From Mercurialis annua (taxonomy: Eukaryota; Streptophyta; Magnoliopsida; Malpighiales; Euphorbiaceae), in assembly GCF_937616625.2 (NCBI RefSeq), contig NC_065577.1, positions 7,667,001 to 7,731,000 on the forward strand: a stretch of DNA of 64,000 bases, read 5' to 3'. The notes under the pieces are model-generated. The model made no database searches and was not told the DNA's origin. It was given only the letters and a program-made list of their open reading frames with translations. The position numbers and the translations under genes are program-made. Shown here piece after piece: positions 45,038 to 57,100 of this stretch (position 1 is its first letter; each line of letters begins with the position of its first letter).

Positions 45038-46268
45038 AATATTTAACGGGTCATGCGAACAAGCAAAATCACTATAATAGATTACAAGTGACATTCCAGT
45101 AAGGAATAAGGATTGAACATGTATGTTAAGAATTCATGTCCAACTATGAATAAATCTCTTTAAGATAACATTAATTTCTTATAGTTGTAAATAGAATCTC
45201 TTTTATAGAATTATTAAATAATTATGAAATAAATATAAATTTAATCAAATTTATTTATTCAAAATATTTAAATAACTAAAAATATAAGTAGTATAATTTT
45301 AGGTAGGAGTCTAATTTTAATATAAATTAACTAAAAAATTAATATAAAAGTTCATTACGGAAACGCAAAAAGGTTTATATGAGTCGTTATTATAAAAAGT
45401 TATCTCATAGGTCCTGGTTTGGCTCTCATAAGGCAATCCAACTAGGTTAATATTAGTGTGCATGCCACAATTACTAACCTTTGAGTCTAACAAGTTATTT
45501 CATTTTCATTCTGTACTATAAATCATTAACTCTATATATATATGGATTCGTAAGCATTCTTAGTAATTAATTGTTCAACATAATATATTTGGCCAAATAG
45601 AAATATTTAAGTGTTATTAAATCCACGTAAAAAATTTATATACGATCAAAAATCATCCAATTATTGTTAGATTGTTTAAATTCAAGTTTTTGTAGTTTTT
45701 TAACAATTAAATTAATTAATTTTTATAATAATATTCAATTGAAATAGCTACTCAATAAATATATGATTGATTCTGATAAAATATCTATTATTGAACCAAA
45801 TAAATATAACGGGTCATATAAATATAATTTATGAGTTAAAATTTTAATAAATAGAAATTTAAGTTTAAAATATTAAATATAGTAATTTAAATAATATTTA
45901 ATATTTAACGGGTCATGTGAATGTCGTTCACGTGCATAACACGTGGCTAAATAAGAATAATTACTTCTATTAAAGTTTAATTATTTTAATAGTGCTAAAT
46001 ATAAACTTTAATCATAATGAAATACTAACTCATATTCGTCAAACTCTTAATTTGTTTTAATTATTAAAATATTGAAAAAGATATAAAATAAAATAACAAT
46101 TCGTTTTCAAGAGGAAAATATAAATTTATAAATAACGGGTCATATAAACACAATTATAAAATAAAAAATAATTAAATTAAGCATTAAAAACTAAAACATT
46201 TGATTTAATATTTTAATTATTAAAAATATAACGGGTCATATAAATGTCGCTCACGTGCGTAACACGTG
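45038..46268. repeat. Dispersed AACGGGTCAT repeats with CACGTG hairpins
   Basis: TAACGGGTCAT starts near 45045, 45808, 45906, 46134 and 46219. At 45906 and 46219 it continues into RAATGTCGYTCACGTGCRTAACACGTGG. The spacing is irregular, so this is not a clean satellite. Confidence 0.6.
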
Positions 46269-46280
46269 GTGAAACGCTAG

Positions 46281-46834
46281 TACTATATATAAAAGCACGG
46301 ATGGGGGGGGGACAGACAAATTTACCGAATAATCCTTTTCAGTTTAGTATTAAATAAAGGTTTTATAGTAATTACCTAATTAGTTATTTAATTAATCACT
46401 ATTGTAATTAAAGTCCTAATTAGAATAGGTAGCTAACTTATCTCTAATTTAGTTTTAATATGTAAAAAATAACTAAATTGTCTCCAAATTAGTAGGAATA
46501 CCTATCTTTTAGTTTGATTGAACTACAAAATTAAAATACTATATTTGGTCAATATATTATTATTTAAATTTTTATCTTATTATTATTTTTAAAGATATTA
46601 TTAATAAAATTAAATTAATTATTTAATTATAGTTATTATAAAACCAAAAGAAGAATAAATTCAGTATGGAACAAATTTAATAACCGAATATATTATATTT
46701 ACATTTACAAAAATTCTTAACTAATTTAATATTAATTATAAATAAAAAATTGATATAATTGTAATAAATTTACTAATACGTTTATTGACGTGTTACGTTA
46801 CGAGCCACGTGCATAGCACGTAATGCGAAACTAG
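46281..46834 (+). mobile_element. Possible short Helitron (about 550 bp)
   Basis: The 3' end shows ACGTGC-ATA-GCACGT (46807-46821), 9 nt, then CTAG (46831-46834) and T. The left end abuts the CTAG of the preceding unit. It starts TACTATATATAAAAGCACGG. Confidence 0.45.
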
Positions 46835-47357
46835 TATTTATAAAGGTTATGTCAGTACTTTACAACTTATTTTTTTTACAAAAATCTCTTATTTTTAAAT
46901 TTTTTGTCACAAGGTGTACCTGTTGAACTCATATTTTGATTACCTCAAAAATAAAAATATTTGCACTTAACATGAAAGAGTTACAAAAAATCCCTCATAT
47001 TTTCTTCAGATTTATATTTTTACTCTGCGTATTAACAAAACTGGTCGCTCGTGAATAATATCATTTCAGCGGGAAGTTTTTAAGCTGAATTACACATACA
47101 TGGCAAGCTTTCAGGAAAATAAAATGGCTGCCACGTATGTATTTCGGATATCCAAAAATCAGTTACCCCAATTCACTAGTTTGAACTTTTACCTATATTT
47201 TGTCTCCATCCCCCATACATTATACTTATACAAAAGGTTCTTATATTAGTCTTTGTATGATAGATTAACGAAATGGTTACATTTCTTTAATTCAAAAGAA
47301 TGAAACTTTGTCTTTACTTCAGAATAAACAATTGCAATTTTCATAATTTCACCTCTC

Positions 47358-47365
47358 TATATAAA
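47358..47365 (+). promoter_or_regulatory. TATA box of the kiwellin gene
   Basis: TATATAAA lies 98 bp before the ATG, with an A-rich leader in between. Confidence 0.7.
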
Positions 47366-47455
47366 GCCCTAGTCCCATTAAGTATTATCCACATCAAAAC
47401 CATCATAAAACAAGTTTAAGTTTACATTAGAAACACAAAAACAGAAAGAAAAAAA

Positions 47456-48022
47456 ATGAAAAACCAAAGTATCTCCAACATTTTTCTCATTTGCTTTTTT
47501 CTCATCCTTGTTCTCAATTTTGCAGAGTCCCAATCATGTAGGCCTAGCGGAAAAATACGAGGCATAAAGCCACCTCCGGGACAATGCAATCAAGAACACG
47601 ATTCCGATTGCTGTGTACAAGGGAAAATGTACACTACATTCAAGTGTTCACCTCCGGTGACCGGAAATACTAAAGCTACAATGACAATAAACAGTTTTGC
47701 AGCTGGCGGTGACGGCGGTGGGCCATCAGAATGTGATAATCAGTATCATTCAGATGATGAGCTGGTGGTTGCACTTTCCACAGGATGGTTTAATAACAAG
47801 AGTAGGTGCTTGAAATATGTTAATATCCATGGAAATGGAAAAAGTGTTAGGGCTAAAGTAGTTGATGAATGTGATTCTACTATGGGATGTGATTCTGATC
47901 ATGATTATCAGCCGCCTTGTCCGAACAACATTGTTGATGCCTCAAAAGCTGTCTGGAGTGGCTTAGGAATTTCCGATCCCGATGATGTCGGATCGTTGGA
48001 TATATCTTGGTCAGACGCTTGA
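47456..48022 (+). CDS. Kiwellin / ripening-related secreted protein
   Basis: A single exon encodes 188 aa. Residues 1-25 are a signal peptide ([20 protein letters not shown], cut near AES-QS). The mature part is Cys-rich and shows the kiwellin/RIPer pattern: [80 protein letters not shown] and DISW. This is the double-psi beta-barrel family secreted to the cell wall and apoplast. Some members bind and inhibit fungal effector enzymes, others are known from ripening fruit. The N-terminal 'kissper' peptide domain of kiwifruit kiwellin is absent, as in the shorter ripening-related group. A TATA box lies at a normal distance and the frame is intact, so the gene is probably active. Confidence 0.92.
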   Translation: MKNQSISNIFLICFFLILVLNFAESQSCRPSGKIRGIKPPPGQCNQEHDSDCCVQGKMYTTFKCSPPVTGNTKATMTINSFAAGGDGGGPSECDNQYHSDDELVVALSTGWFNNKSRCLKYVNIHGNGKSVRAKVVDECDSTMGCDSDHDYQPPCPNNIVDASKAVWSGLGISDPDDVGSLDISWSDA

Positions 48023-48374
48023 GTTCTTTATATATAAATGTATTATATATGTGTGTAACTTGTGCATTTTACTGCTTTTTTTTATCATGTTCATCATATG
48101 CTCTGTAGTATATAAAAAAATCTTTCTGTATTTGAAACTTTTTATATAAAAATTTCGTGTGTTTGTACTTTAATTGGCTTATGAATCTTTTGTTTGTTTG
48201 ATATGGTTTAAATTTTAAAAAAAAAGTACAAACAAACTGAAAGTAAAATCATCCACCTCGCAAGCAATGAAGAATCTATGAGCCCAACTAGAACAAATTG
48301 ATCCTGCAAGAACAAAAGCATAAACAAATCATTTCGCGATCACAATCAATTTCCAAAACAAATCCTAATTCTTC

Positions 48375-48470
48375 AACATTTAACCAAATGTAGTAATGTG
48401 TAAGTAATGAGTTTTGTTTTAGTTCATTTTACATTATACTCTTGCATGTGCTTTATGTCAAACTAATGCA
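48375..48470 (+). pseudogene. Third copy of the transporter 3' tail
   Basis: CCAAATGTAGTAATGTGTAA and GTAATGAGTTTTG repeat the last codons and 3' flank of the transporter gene. Only the very end is present. Confidence 0.7.
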
Positions 48471-48974
48471 GACATTGAAATAACAAAGGTTTAAATCATT
48501 ACATGCATATAGAACTTGGAAACAATACCATTAATGTGTGTACATGCTATATATCGTAAAACATACGAGCACCATTTACTGTTTTGGCGTTTTTCGTTTC
48601 AACGTTTTACAAGCTAATAAGAGTACAATTTGTACAAAAACAGAATCCTACTTCTCAACTAACATTGTATAAGATTATGTAAACCCTGCAAATAACATTT
48701 TACATTCTACATTTTCATAATATTAGATGTAATGTAAATATAAGTACATAATCAGATTCTGATCTATACACGAATTTTGCATGAATTTACATTTCCTATA
48801 TATCCATTTACAAACACAACCAAACAAACATCATAAACCAAGAAATCATATTTTTCTATATGAGTTCAACATTCATGTACAACAAAATAATAAAGGAGAT
48901 ATTATTATTATTATTTATGCACAAAGTGTAACAACAAAATGCAAAAACGACATGCGAATAAGACAATTACCTTT

Positions 48975-49179
48975 CTACGAAGGGAAAACAACCAATTGTG
49001 GAAATTCTTTGAGCAATCCTAAGCTTTCTACGAAGGGAAAACAACGTACACATTTCACATTCTCCACAAGAGTTGTAAGTACCCTTCGTTTCTCAAGATT
49101 AAACCAACCAATGTGCCCATTACCACCCGAAAATTCCAACACATTGTCACAATCTTTGATCCACAAAACAGATGATCTT
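48975..49179 (-). pseudogene. C-terminal fragment of a second F-box gene copy
   Basis: The minus-strand frame reads WIKDCDNVLEFSGGNGHIGW, FNLEKRR, FPFVESLGLLKEF, close to the end of the F-box remnant at 42703-42900. The upstream part has been cut off at 49179. Confidence 0.8.
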
Positions 49180-50576
49180 TGTAGACACCTATTTTTCGGT
49201 GATAAGGAACTGAAGCGCCCAATGCTGATTTCCAGAGAAATCTGTCCGGGTGACGAGTTTTTGATTTGCTTGCTGGAATCTAAACATGCGTAATCTGTGC
49301 ACAGCTGTAAACTTGGAGGATTAAAACGTAATTTGGCGTGAATAGCCCATAAAAATCCAAAGAGATTGTAATCTAAGTCTAGAAATTGGACTAATTGCCA
49401 TATCTTAGAAGTCTATTGGTCAATTTGCAAGTTTGACGGACTGGAATTGACCCTGACCAAACCCATATGACCTTAGTAGCCTTTTTTGATATGTTTAGGC
49501 ACCAAAATAAACCTTTTTACTTAGCCACCAAGTGTAAATACGAATTAAATAAATAAAATTCTAATTAAATAATTAAAACCTAATCCTAAATACATCTAAA
49601 CTTATCACTTAACACTTCTTCAACCCTTAACCAAACTCTAGCTAGGACGAACCTGTAAATACACATAAGCTAATCCTAGACCTAATTAACCAATATAAAT
49701 ACAGCCTTAAGCCAGCCTGGCAAAAGGTGGCACAAAAACCCTAGACAGACAGACAGAAAATTCGGCCACCACCCTAGAATAGGCAATCCGAAAATCACAC
49801 ACACACAAAATCCAGTCCTGAAAACACCTAATACGCTTTGATTCTCCAAGAACACAAGCCCTGCACAGATTCGAAGCTGGATTCCGCATCCACTTCGCTA
49901 GCAAACGAGTCAAGGACTCAGAATGGTGTTTCTGAGGACCCTCAATATTGTTCCTTTAATTTTTCATGAATTTGTATGTCATTAATTATCATAATTGATG
50001 TAATTATGTGATTTAGGATGTATGTTTATCTTATAGTTGACTTTGCCATAGAAATTGTCATGCTAAAGCTAATAATTAAATTGCTAAACTACTATAAAAT
50101 TCGATGATAAGCATGTTAATCACTGTAATTAGTTGTTTTTAATATTCAAAACCTGAAAACAATCAATTTAGAAATCGTAGAATGCATGTTTCTAGGAGAT
50201 TTTAGCTAGATTTGCCATGAAAACCCTAAAATCGTACTTGCTGCCCAGAAAATAATTTTCATAGATGAGCTTTAAACACCTCGATTATGTGTTTTTTGGA
50301 TTCCTTGTTCGATTTTATGTTGTTTTGACTACTTTGCATGAAAAACGGAGTTAAAACGAGTGAGAACGAAGCAAAACAAAAACGACCCAGAAACTGCCGA
50401 CGAACCGCCGCCGCCGCTGAAGCCGGCGCCGGCACCATGAACCGGCGCCGTTTTTTTCTCCTCCCCCAGGATTGCTTCCCAGATATTCCAGACTTTGATC
50501 CAAATTTCCAGACGCGTTTTCGGGCTCATCCGGACTCCTAATTAGACTCAGTTTGATTCCAGAAATATTGTTTTAA
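49180..50576 (+). mobile_element. LTR-like sequence starting TGTAGACACC
   Basis: The sequence changes abruptly at 49180 from duplicated F-box DNA to TGTAGACACCTATTTTTCGG, a start of the kind seen in plant LTRs. It is more GC-rich than its surroundings, with a GCC/GGC stretch at 50400-50450. No partner LTR, primer site or coding domain is found. The right limit is set only by the Helitron-like end at 50577. Confidence 0.35.
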
Positions 50577-50603
50577 CTAGGTCGATGTCCGCGCGTTACG
50601 CGG
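50577..50603 (-). mobile_element. Helitron-like 3' end (minus strand)
   Basis: On the minus strand CCGCG-TAACG-CGCGG forms a hairpin (50589-50603), followed after 8 nt by CTAG (50577-50580) and T. The body would extend to higher coordinates; its 5' end was not found. Confidence 0.5.
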
Positions 50604-51589
50604 GTGATATTAAATAATTTTCTTATTTTTGATAATTATTTTTTTTAATTTTTTTATTATATTATTATATTTTTTTATATTTTTATAGTCTTATTTAATA
50701 TAATTATTTAGTAACATAAGGTAAAATTAATAAAATAATTGATTTCCAAAAATTCTTCATTTTTATAACTCACAACTAATCAAATAATTAATTTTTTTTA
50801 ATATGAATTACATTTTATAATATATTAATATAATAAAATATAATTTATTGATTAAATATAATATGCATGTTCAATAGTTTATAAATATTGTTAATATAGT
50901 AAAACTCTTCAATTTCATAATTATAATATTTTTAAAATTCTATTAAGATAAATTTTAATTAATAAAATGTTAAATTAAAATTTTTTAAAATATATAAATA
51001 TCAACGAAAACTCTTTAAAAGGTTCCAAGCTACTGATCACTATACATTCAAGGAAAGTACTAAGTAAGGTGTTACAATCAACTCTTGAAATTCAAGCATT
51101 TTCAGAGTATTTTTGAACAACTTATTATACAAGCGAACATCACAAATACATGATAGTAACCCTTTTCATGGACATGATTGTACGTTTTCCAGCTTAATAG
51201 ATCCTAAAATGAATTTTCAAATTCCTTAGAAGATCAGGGGAAAAGGCAGTAAAAAGAGTTAGATACATCACTAAGAAACTATAACCAAAGATAACCCGTC
51301 TTCAATCTTCTTTGCGATTCAGTTTTACCAGTAACAATGAAAAGTTTATATTCATTCCAATACACCAACCAACAAAGAAAATCGCGGTCCGTATAGGTTT
51401 ACTTTAAATTTCAAGAATTATTTTTCGACTCTCGTCAAATTCCTAAATATAGGAATTATGACTTTATGAATAAGTTTTCAAATATCTAAATTAATTTTAA
51501 AGAAGTACCAATTTCCTACCGTAAAGAAATAGAGAAGAGAGGAGGAGGTCTCATACAAAAGAATATGTTATGCAAATCCTTTTTTTATA
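50604..51589. other. AT-rich DNA, no gene seen
   Basis: Probably the body of the Helitron-like element. No coding region is supported. Confidence 0.4.
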
Positions 51590-52330
51590 GGCAAAAAGGC
51601 TGAAAAACTACCCATCTTTCATTTTTTTTCAATAGCACCCTGACCTTGTAATATTTTCAGTAGCACCCTATTTCGTATGTTTTTGTTTCAATAGCACCCT
51701 AAAATATCAAATTGAACATTTTTCATTTGGTTAATATTCAAAAACAATCCTTCATATATATCATAAGTTCTAAATATTCTACAATGTTTTAAATTATACA
51801 TAAATGCCATCTTCTTCACAAAATAAAAAAAATATGAATAAATGTTTAATTTTAAATAATGGAAGACCATATCTGCTGGTCTTTCATGTGGGAAGACCAC
51901 CCAGCTGGTCTTCCATGTGGGAAGATGTCACGACCCAATTTCAGGGCTGAGACCGGCGCTAGGGAATAGGAGTGGTTGCTCCGAAACCCGTAGCAAGCCT
52001 AAAATCGTAAAATAATTTTTCGCGAAACATAAACGTCATGTATGACATACATAGACACGTGTCATGCAGAAACACATGCCAGGCACACATATCCTCTGGC
52101 AATCACAATATAAATAACGCAGCAAGCGTAAACGTTTAAAACTTTAAAACGTTAAAGTTATATTTACAGAAAAATATACATTACAAGCTGACTTGCAAAA
52201 TACTTATCTACTGCAGCTCTAAGAGTAAAGTACTGTTTCTTTACATACTCAAAAATACAGACTTCTGGAAGTAGGATAGAAGTCCGTTGCCTCAAAGCGC
52301 CTTTATCCTGAAAGGAAATCTGTGAGGGGT

Positions 52331-52350
52331 CAGTATATTGGGATATACTG
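52331..52350 (-). other. Conserved stem-loop before the putative acceptor (3' LTR)
   Basis: CAGTATAT pairs with ATATACTG. Relative to the solo LTRs both arms have changed in a matching way. Confidence 0.6.
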
Positions 52351-53309
52351 AGTGAGTTCATACATTTACTAATAAGTATTCAAATAAAACATAAAATCGT
52401 AATCAGTCATATGCAGCCAAGTACAGGATCTGATTGAAACCCTAATCCTCGAATATGTTAACCGTATATACTCAGAGGAAAACTTATCCAATAGTCCGAC
52501 TCGGGAGTATTCACACTCTACCACGTCAGTCGCGACAATTCTCTTAATCCCAGTGGTGGGTCTAACCCACTAGATACGGGGCTCAGGTTACACTGTAACC
52601 GAGTTCACTCTCGTATCACAATCATACATCTACCTTCAGAATTCATGTACTTACTCGTATTCACAGCTGTATCAAATCAAAACTGGTGATCACACAGTCC
52701 TATTGCCGCTCAATAGGTAGCACGTTCCATCGGATCAATACTGGTTTCAAATCAAGTATATGTGCAATTCATATAAAGATTTAATATATAAATCATGCAA
52801 TTCAAATAGAAAGCAATATAAAATAGTTGCTTGAATAAATACTTCAAAAGCAAATCGTATAAACTCACTGAAAACGCTTATCCAAAAATACGTCGGGGCT
52901 TTAGAAACGTCAAGCTTCCCGAGCTCCTGGTCCAGCTCCTTCTTGCCTCGCTGGATCTAAAACAATTTCAAAACATTTGACTCACATCAGAATCCTATTC
53001 TAAGATTGACTCTAGACTCGAGACACGACAAGACACAAAATATAAGCCGTCGTGCTTCAAACGTAATCTTTTCCGATAAACGAATCATTCTTCTCTCATT
53101 TCTTAATACTTCTCAATTCAATTCTCAATAGAGAATATAGGTTTTCTTGATGAAACCAATTGATATCCATAAACTAACTCATCCCAAACAACTAGTCATA
53201 ACTTACTCGTTTTACGTCCGAATCTCGCATTTTCGGAGTCCGGGAGTCGATATCGGGATGGGGAACCATCAAATTAGATTTTTAGGGTCATTCCCCTTCA
53301 AAGGAGGGG

Positions 53310-53430
53310 TCGTGCACCTTGGGTGCACGTCGTGCACCTTGGGTGCACGTCGTGCACCTCACTGGTGCACGTCGTGCCCCTGCACGACGTGCACTGATGT
53401 TGTGCACGTCGTGCACCTTCGTGAGCACGA
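53310..53430. repeat. GTGCACGTCGTGCAC array (3' LTR)
   Basis: Five to six copies of the near-palindrome GTGCACGTCGTGCAC in both orientations, 210 nt after the putative donor. Confidence 0.85.
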
Positions 53431-54144
53431 CCCCGGCCGCTGAAAACGACCCTATCGACGTGCTAAATCGATCCCGAGCTCATCTAACATCCATATAGCA
53501 TCCTAATCTATCCAAAAACACGATAAAAACGTATAAAACGAATCGAATACGTAATCGCGATACGGTTTCGCCGTAACCTATCGTTTCAAATCGTTTTTCC
53601 ATAAAATATACTCAAATAAATGGAGAAACGACTTGCTTACCGTGATTGTCCTTCGAAATACGATCGATTCGAGTTATTAAACGTCGAAAACGGAAGAGAA
53701 ACGGAGATCGTACGAGAGAAACGGTGAGAACGAACGAAAGAAATGAAATGTATCTGATGAAGGTTCTGTATCATTCCTTCATCTGAAGGAAACTTATATA
53801 TAATGGTCAATTTGCAACTTGGTCCTTGAAACTTTTCAAATGTTGCAATTTAGCCCAAAACCTATCCGCGTCCAAAATTTAAACGGTCTCCGATTGACTC
53901 GAAACTTTTACCACTAATACTATAAATTATTTCGCGGACTTTGGCGAAATAATTTCCGTCACGGGATTTATATTTTATTTTATATTAATTTCTGAAGTTA
54001 AATCCTCAAATCCCGCTAACTAACTTATTAAAATTTATTCTAAATTCCCGATATAATTAAATTAAATTCTCCTTAATTTAATTTATCGGAAATCTTGACA
54101 CGTGGCACGACGTAATTATCTTAAAATATTTTGGGGTATTACAT

Positions 54145-57100
54145 TCACCCCCCCCCCCCCTTTAAAATAAATTCGTCCTCGAATTTAAAATTTAGCCACG
54201 TACCTTGAGTAAATAGATATGGATACTTCCGCCTCATATCCTCTTCTGTCTCCCACGTGCACTCTTCTACGAATTGACTTCTCCAAAGAACTTTCACCAT
54301 TGGAATCCTCTTTGTTCGTAATTGTCGTATCTGCGTGTCGACAATCTGCACTGGTCGTTCTTCGTAAGTCAGTTCTTCGCTCACGTCCACCACTTGTGGT
54401 TGAATTATTCGAGAAGGGTCTGGTACATATTTCCGGAGCATGGAAATATGGAAGATAGGATGAACTTGCGACATCTCTGGTGGCAAATCCAGCTTATAGG
54501 CAACTGAGCCTATGCGTTCTACGATCTGGTAAGGTCCGACATATCTCGGTGCCAATTTACCCTTCTTTCCAAAACGAATTACTCCCTTCATCGGTGATAC
54601 TTTGAGAAACACGTAGTCTCCGATCTGAAATTCGATATCCTTCCTCTTGGGGTCCGCGTAACTCTTCTGTCGACTGGAAGCAGTAGTCAAACGCTGCTTT
54701 ATCAATGGTACTTTTTCTGACGTAATCTGGATGATCTCTGCTCCAGTGAGCTTTCGTTCACCGACTTCATCCCAACAGATAGGGGATCGACACTTGCGAC
54801 CGTATAATGCTTCGTAAGGAGCCATCTCAATGCTTGAATGATAGCTTTTGTTGTAGGCAAACTCGACTAGAGGTAGGTACGTATCCCAACTACCTCCGAA
54901 GTCTAATACACATAGTCGAAGCATATCTTCTAACGTTTGAATCGTCCGCTCAGACTGACCGTTTGTCTGAGGGTGAAACGCAGTGCTGAAATTCAATCGT
55001 GTTCCTAACGCGTTTGTAAGCTCTTCCAAAAATGAGAGGTAAATACGGAACCTCTATCTGAAACGATTGACACGGGAACTCCGTGTAGGCTCACGATCTT
55101 ATCGATATAAAACTCCGCCAACTTTGCTGCAGAATAAGTCATCTTTATAGGAATGAAGTGCGCTGACTTCGTCAAACGATCCACGATTACCCAAATAGAG
55201 TCAAAACCTTTTTGCGTCTTGGGCAATCCAATTACGAAATCCATCGTGATTTGCTCCCACTTCCACTCCGGGATGGGTAACGGCTGAAGAAATCCGTAAG
55301 GTCGTTGATGCTCCAATTTAACTTGCTGACAAGTCGGGCATTTAGCCACAAACTCTGCGATCTCTTTCTTCATTCCGCTCCACCAGTACGTTGTCTTGAT
55401 GTCATGGTACATCTTCGTGGAACCAGGATGAACGTTATACATCGTTCCATGAGTCTCTTCCATGATTTTCTGTCTTAAGTCTTCCACGTCTGGAACGCAC
55501 ATTCGACTGCCGTATTTCAGCATTCCGTTGACGATACTGAAATCTTGACTCTTTCCTTGTTGAACTTCCTCAATTAGATGCTTCAATTGAGGGTCGTCCG
55601 CTTGCAACTCTTTGATCTGATCTATCACCGTCGATCGTATCGTTAACTGAGCCATTAGGTTTCCAAGAGATGAAATCTCAAACTCAACCCCTTGGCTAAA
55701 CATCGTATGAATCTCGTTGATTAATGGCCTCCGCCACGTCGTTGTAACGTGCGCGAGACTTCCTGCCGACTTTCTGCTTAAGGCATCCGCCACTACGTTG
55801 GCCTTGCCTGGATGATATTGTATCGTGCAATCATAATCCTTTAGTAACTCCATCCACCTTCGTTGTCTGAGGTTCAACTCTCGTTGATCGAAAATGTACT
55901 TCAAGCTTTTATGATCTGTAAAGATCTCGCACGTAGCGCCGTATAAATAATGTCTCCAGATCTTTAGCGCGAAAATCACCGCTGCTAGTTCTAGATCATG
56001 CGTCGGGTAGTTCGTTTCGTGCTTCTTAAGCTGTCGCGAAGCGTATGCAATCACTCTACCGTGTTGCATAAGGACGCATCCCAGTCCAACTCTTGAGGCA
56101 TCACAGTAAACTGTGAATCCTTCCGTTCCTTCTGGTAACGTTAGGACTGGTGCCGTCGTCAGACACTCTTTCAGTTTCAGAAAGCTGAGTTCACACTGGT
56201 CCGTCCAGTTGAATTTCGCGTTTTTCTGAGTTAGCTTCGTCAAAGTTACAACGATCTTCGAAAAGTCCTGTACAAATCGTCTGTAGTATCCCGCCAAGCC
56301 GAGGAAACTTCTAACTTCCGTAACCGATTCAGGTCGCTTCCATTCTATTACAGCTTCAATCTTCTTTGGGTCAACTTTAATGCCACTTTATGACACCACA
56401 TGACCTAAGAAAGCCACTTCCGTTAGCCAAAATTCACATTTTGAGAATTTGGCGTAAAGCTGATGCTCTCTTAGCGTCTGTAGTACTATCCGCAAATGCT
56501 GAGCGTGCTCTTCTTCTGTACGTGAATAGATCAAAATATCGTCAATGAACACGATCACAAACTGATCCAAGTACGGTTTGAATATCCTATTCATCAAGTC
56601 CATGAAGGCTGCTGGTGAATTCGTCAATCCGAACGACATAACGAGAAATTCGTAATGTCCGTATCGAGTTCGAAAAGCAGTCTTCTGAACATCATCATCG
56701 CGAATCTTTAGCTGATGATAGCCTGATCTCAGATCGATCTTGGAGAAATACTTCGCTCCTTGTAACTGATCGAATAGATCGTCGATTCTAGGTAACGAAT
56801 ACTTATTCTTGATTGTCACCTTGTTCAGCTGTCGATAATCGATACATAATCGAAGCGATCCATCCTTCTTTTTCACGAATAGCACTGGTGCACCCCACGG
56901 GGATACACTTGGTCTAATGAAACCACGATCAAATAACTCTTCTAGCTGATCCTTAAGTTCTTTGAGCTCTGCTGGCGCCATTCGATAAGGTGGTATCGAT
57001 ATCGGCTTTGTGCCAGGAGCCAATTCGATACAGAACTCAATCTCGCGATCTGGGGGTAATCCAGGTAATTCCTCTGGAAAAACGTCTGAATACTCTGACA

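Larger units (their letters stand above)
43712..46280 (+). mobile_element. Possible non-autonomous Helitron
   Basis: The 3' end has CACGTG (46252-46257) facing CACGTG (46263-46268), then 8 nt, then CTAG followed by T, the hairpin-plus-CTRR pattern of Helitrons. The proposed 5' end TCTATATGTGGGAAGGGGAG near 43712 resembles CTATATATAAAAGC...GGGGGGACAGAC after 46281. No Rep/helicase is present. The 5' end is a guess. Confidence 0.4.
43550..47357. other. Gene-free AT-rich DNA with Helitron-like and MITE sequences
   Basis: Contains a possible Helitron (43712-46280), a MITE (44674-44982), dispersed AACGGGTCAT repeats and a second short Helitron-like unit (46281-46834). No gene is supported. Confidence 0.5.
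48239..49179. repeat. Duplicated segment, copy B
   Basis: It is the counterpart of 41761-42910. It stops inside the F-box homology at GATGATCTT, exactly where an LTR-like TGTAGACACC begins. Confidence 0.8.
52308..53640 (-). other. Putative leader intron inside the LTR (3' LTR)
   Basis: Donor CACG|GTAAGC lies 160 nt after the TATA box; acceptor TTTCCTTTCAG|GATAAAG follows after about 1.33 kb. The layout is the same as in the three other LTR copies. Confidence 0.45.
51926..54143 (-). repeat. 3' LTR of the chromovirus
   Basis: About 2.2 kb. Reading on the minus strand: TATA box at 53793-53800, CT-rich leader, donor CACG|GTAAGC (53640), palindrome array (53310-53430), stem-loop (52331-52350), acceptor CTTTCAG (52308). 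Confidence 0.93.

Noticed and set aside
50338..50541. 67-codon frame with an Ala/Gly-rich middle
   Set aside because: It sits in LTR-like DNA; the GCC/GGC stretch alone keeps the frame open.
53147..53443. 98-codon frame in the chromovirus LTR (and its twin at 60464-60724)
   Set aside because: It runs through the palindrome array on the strand opposite to transcription and changes sequence between the two LTRs.
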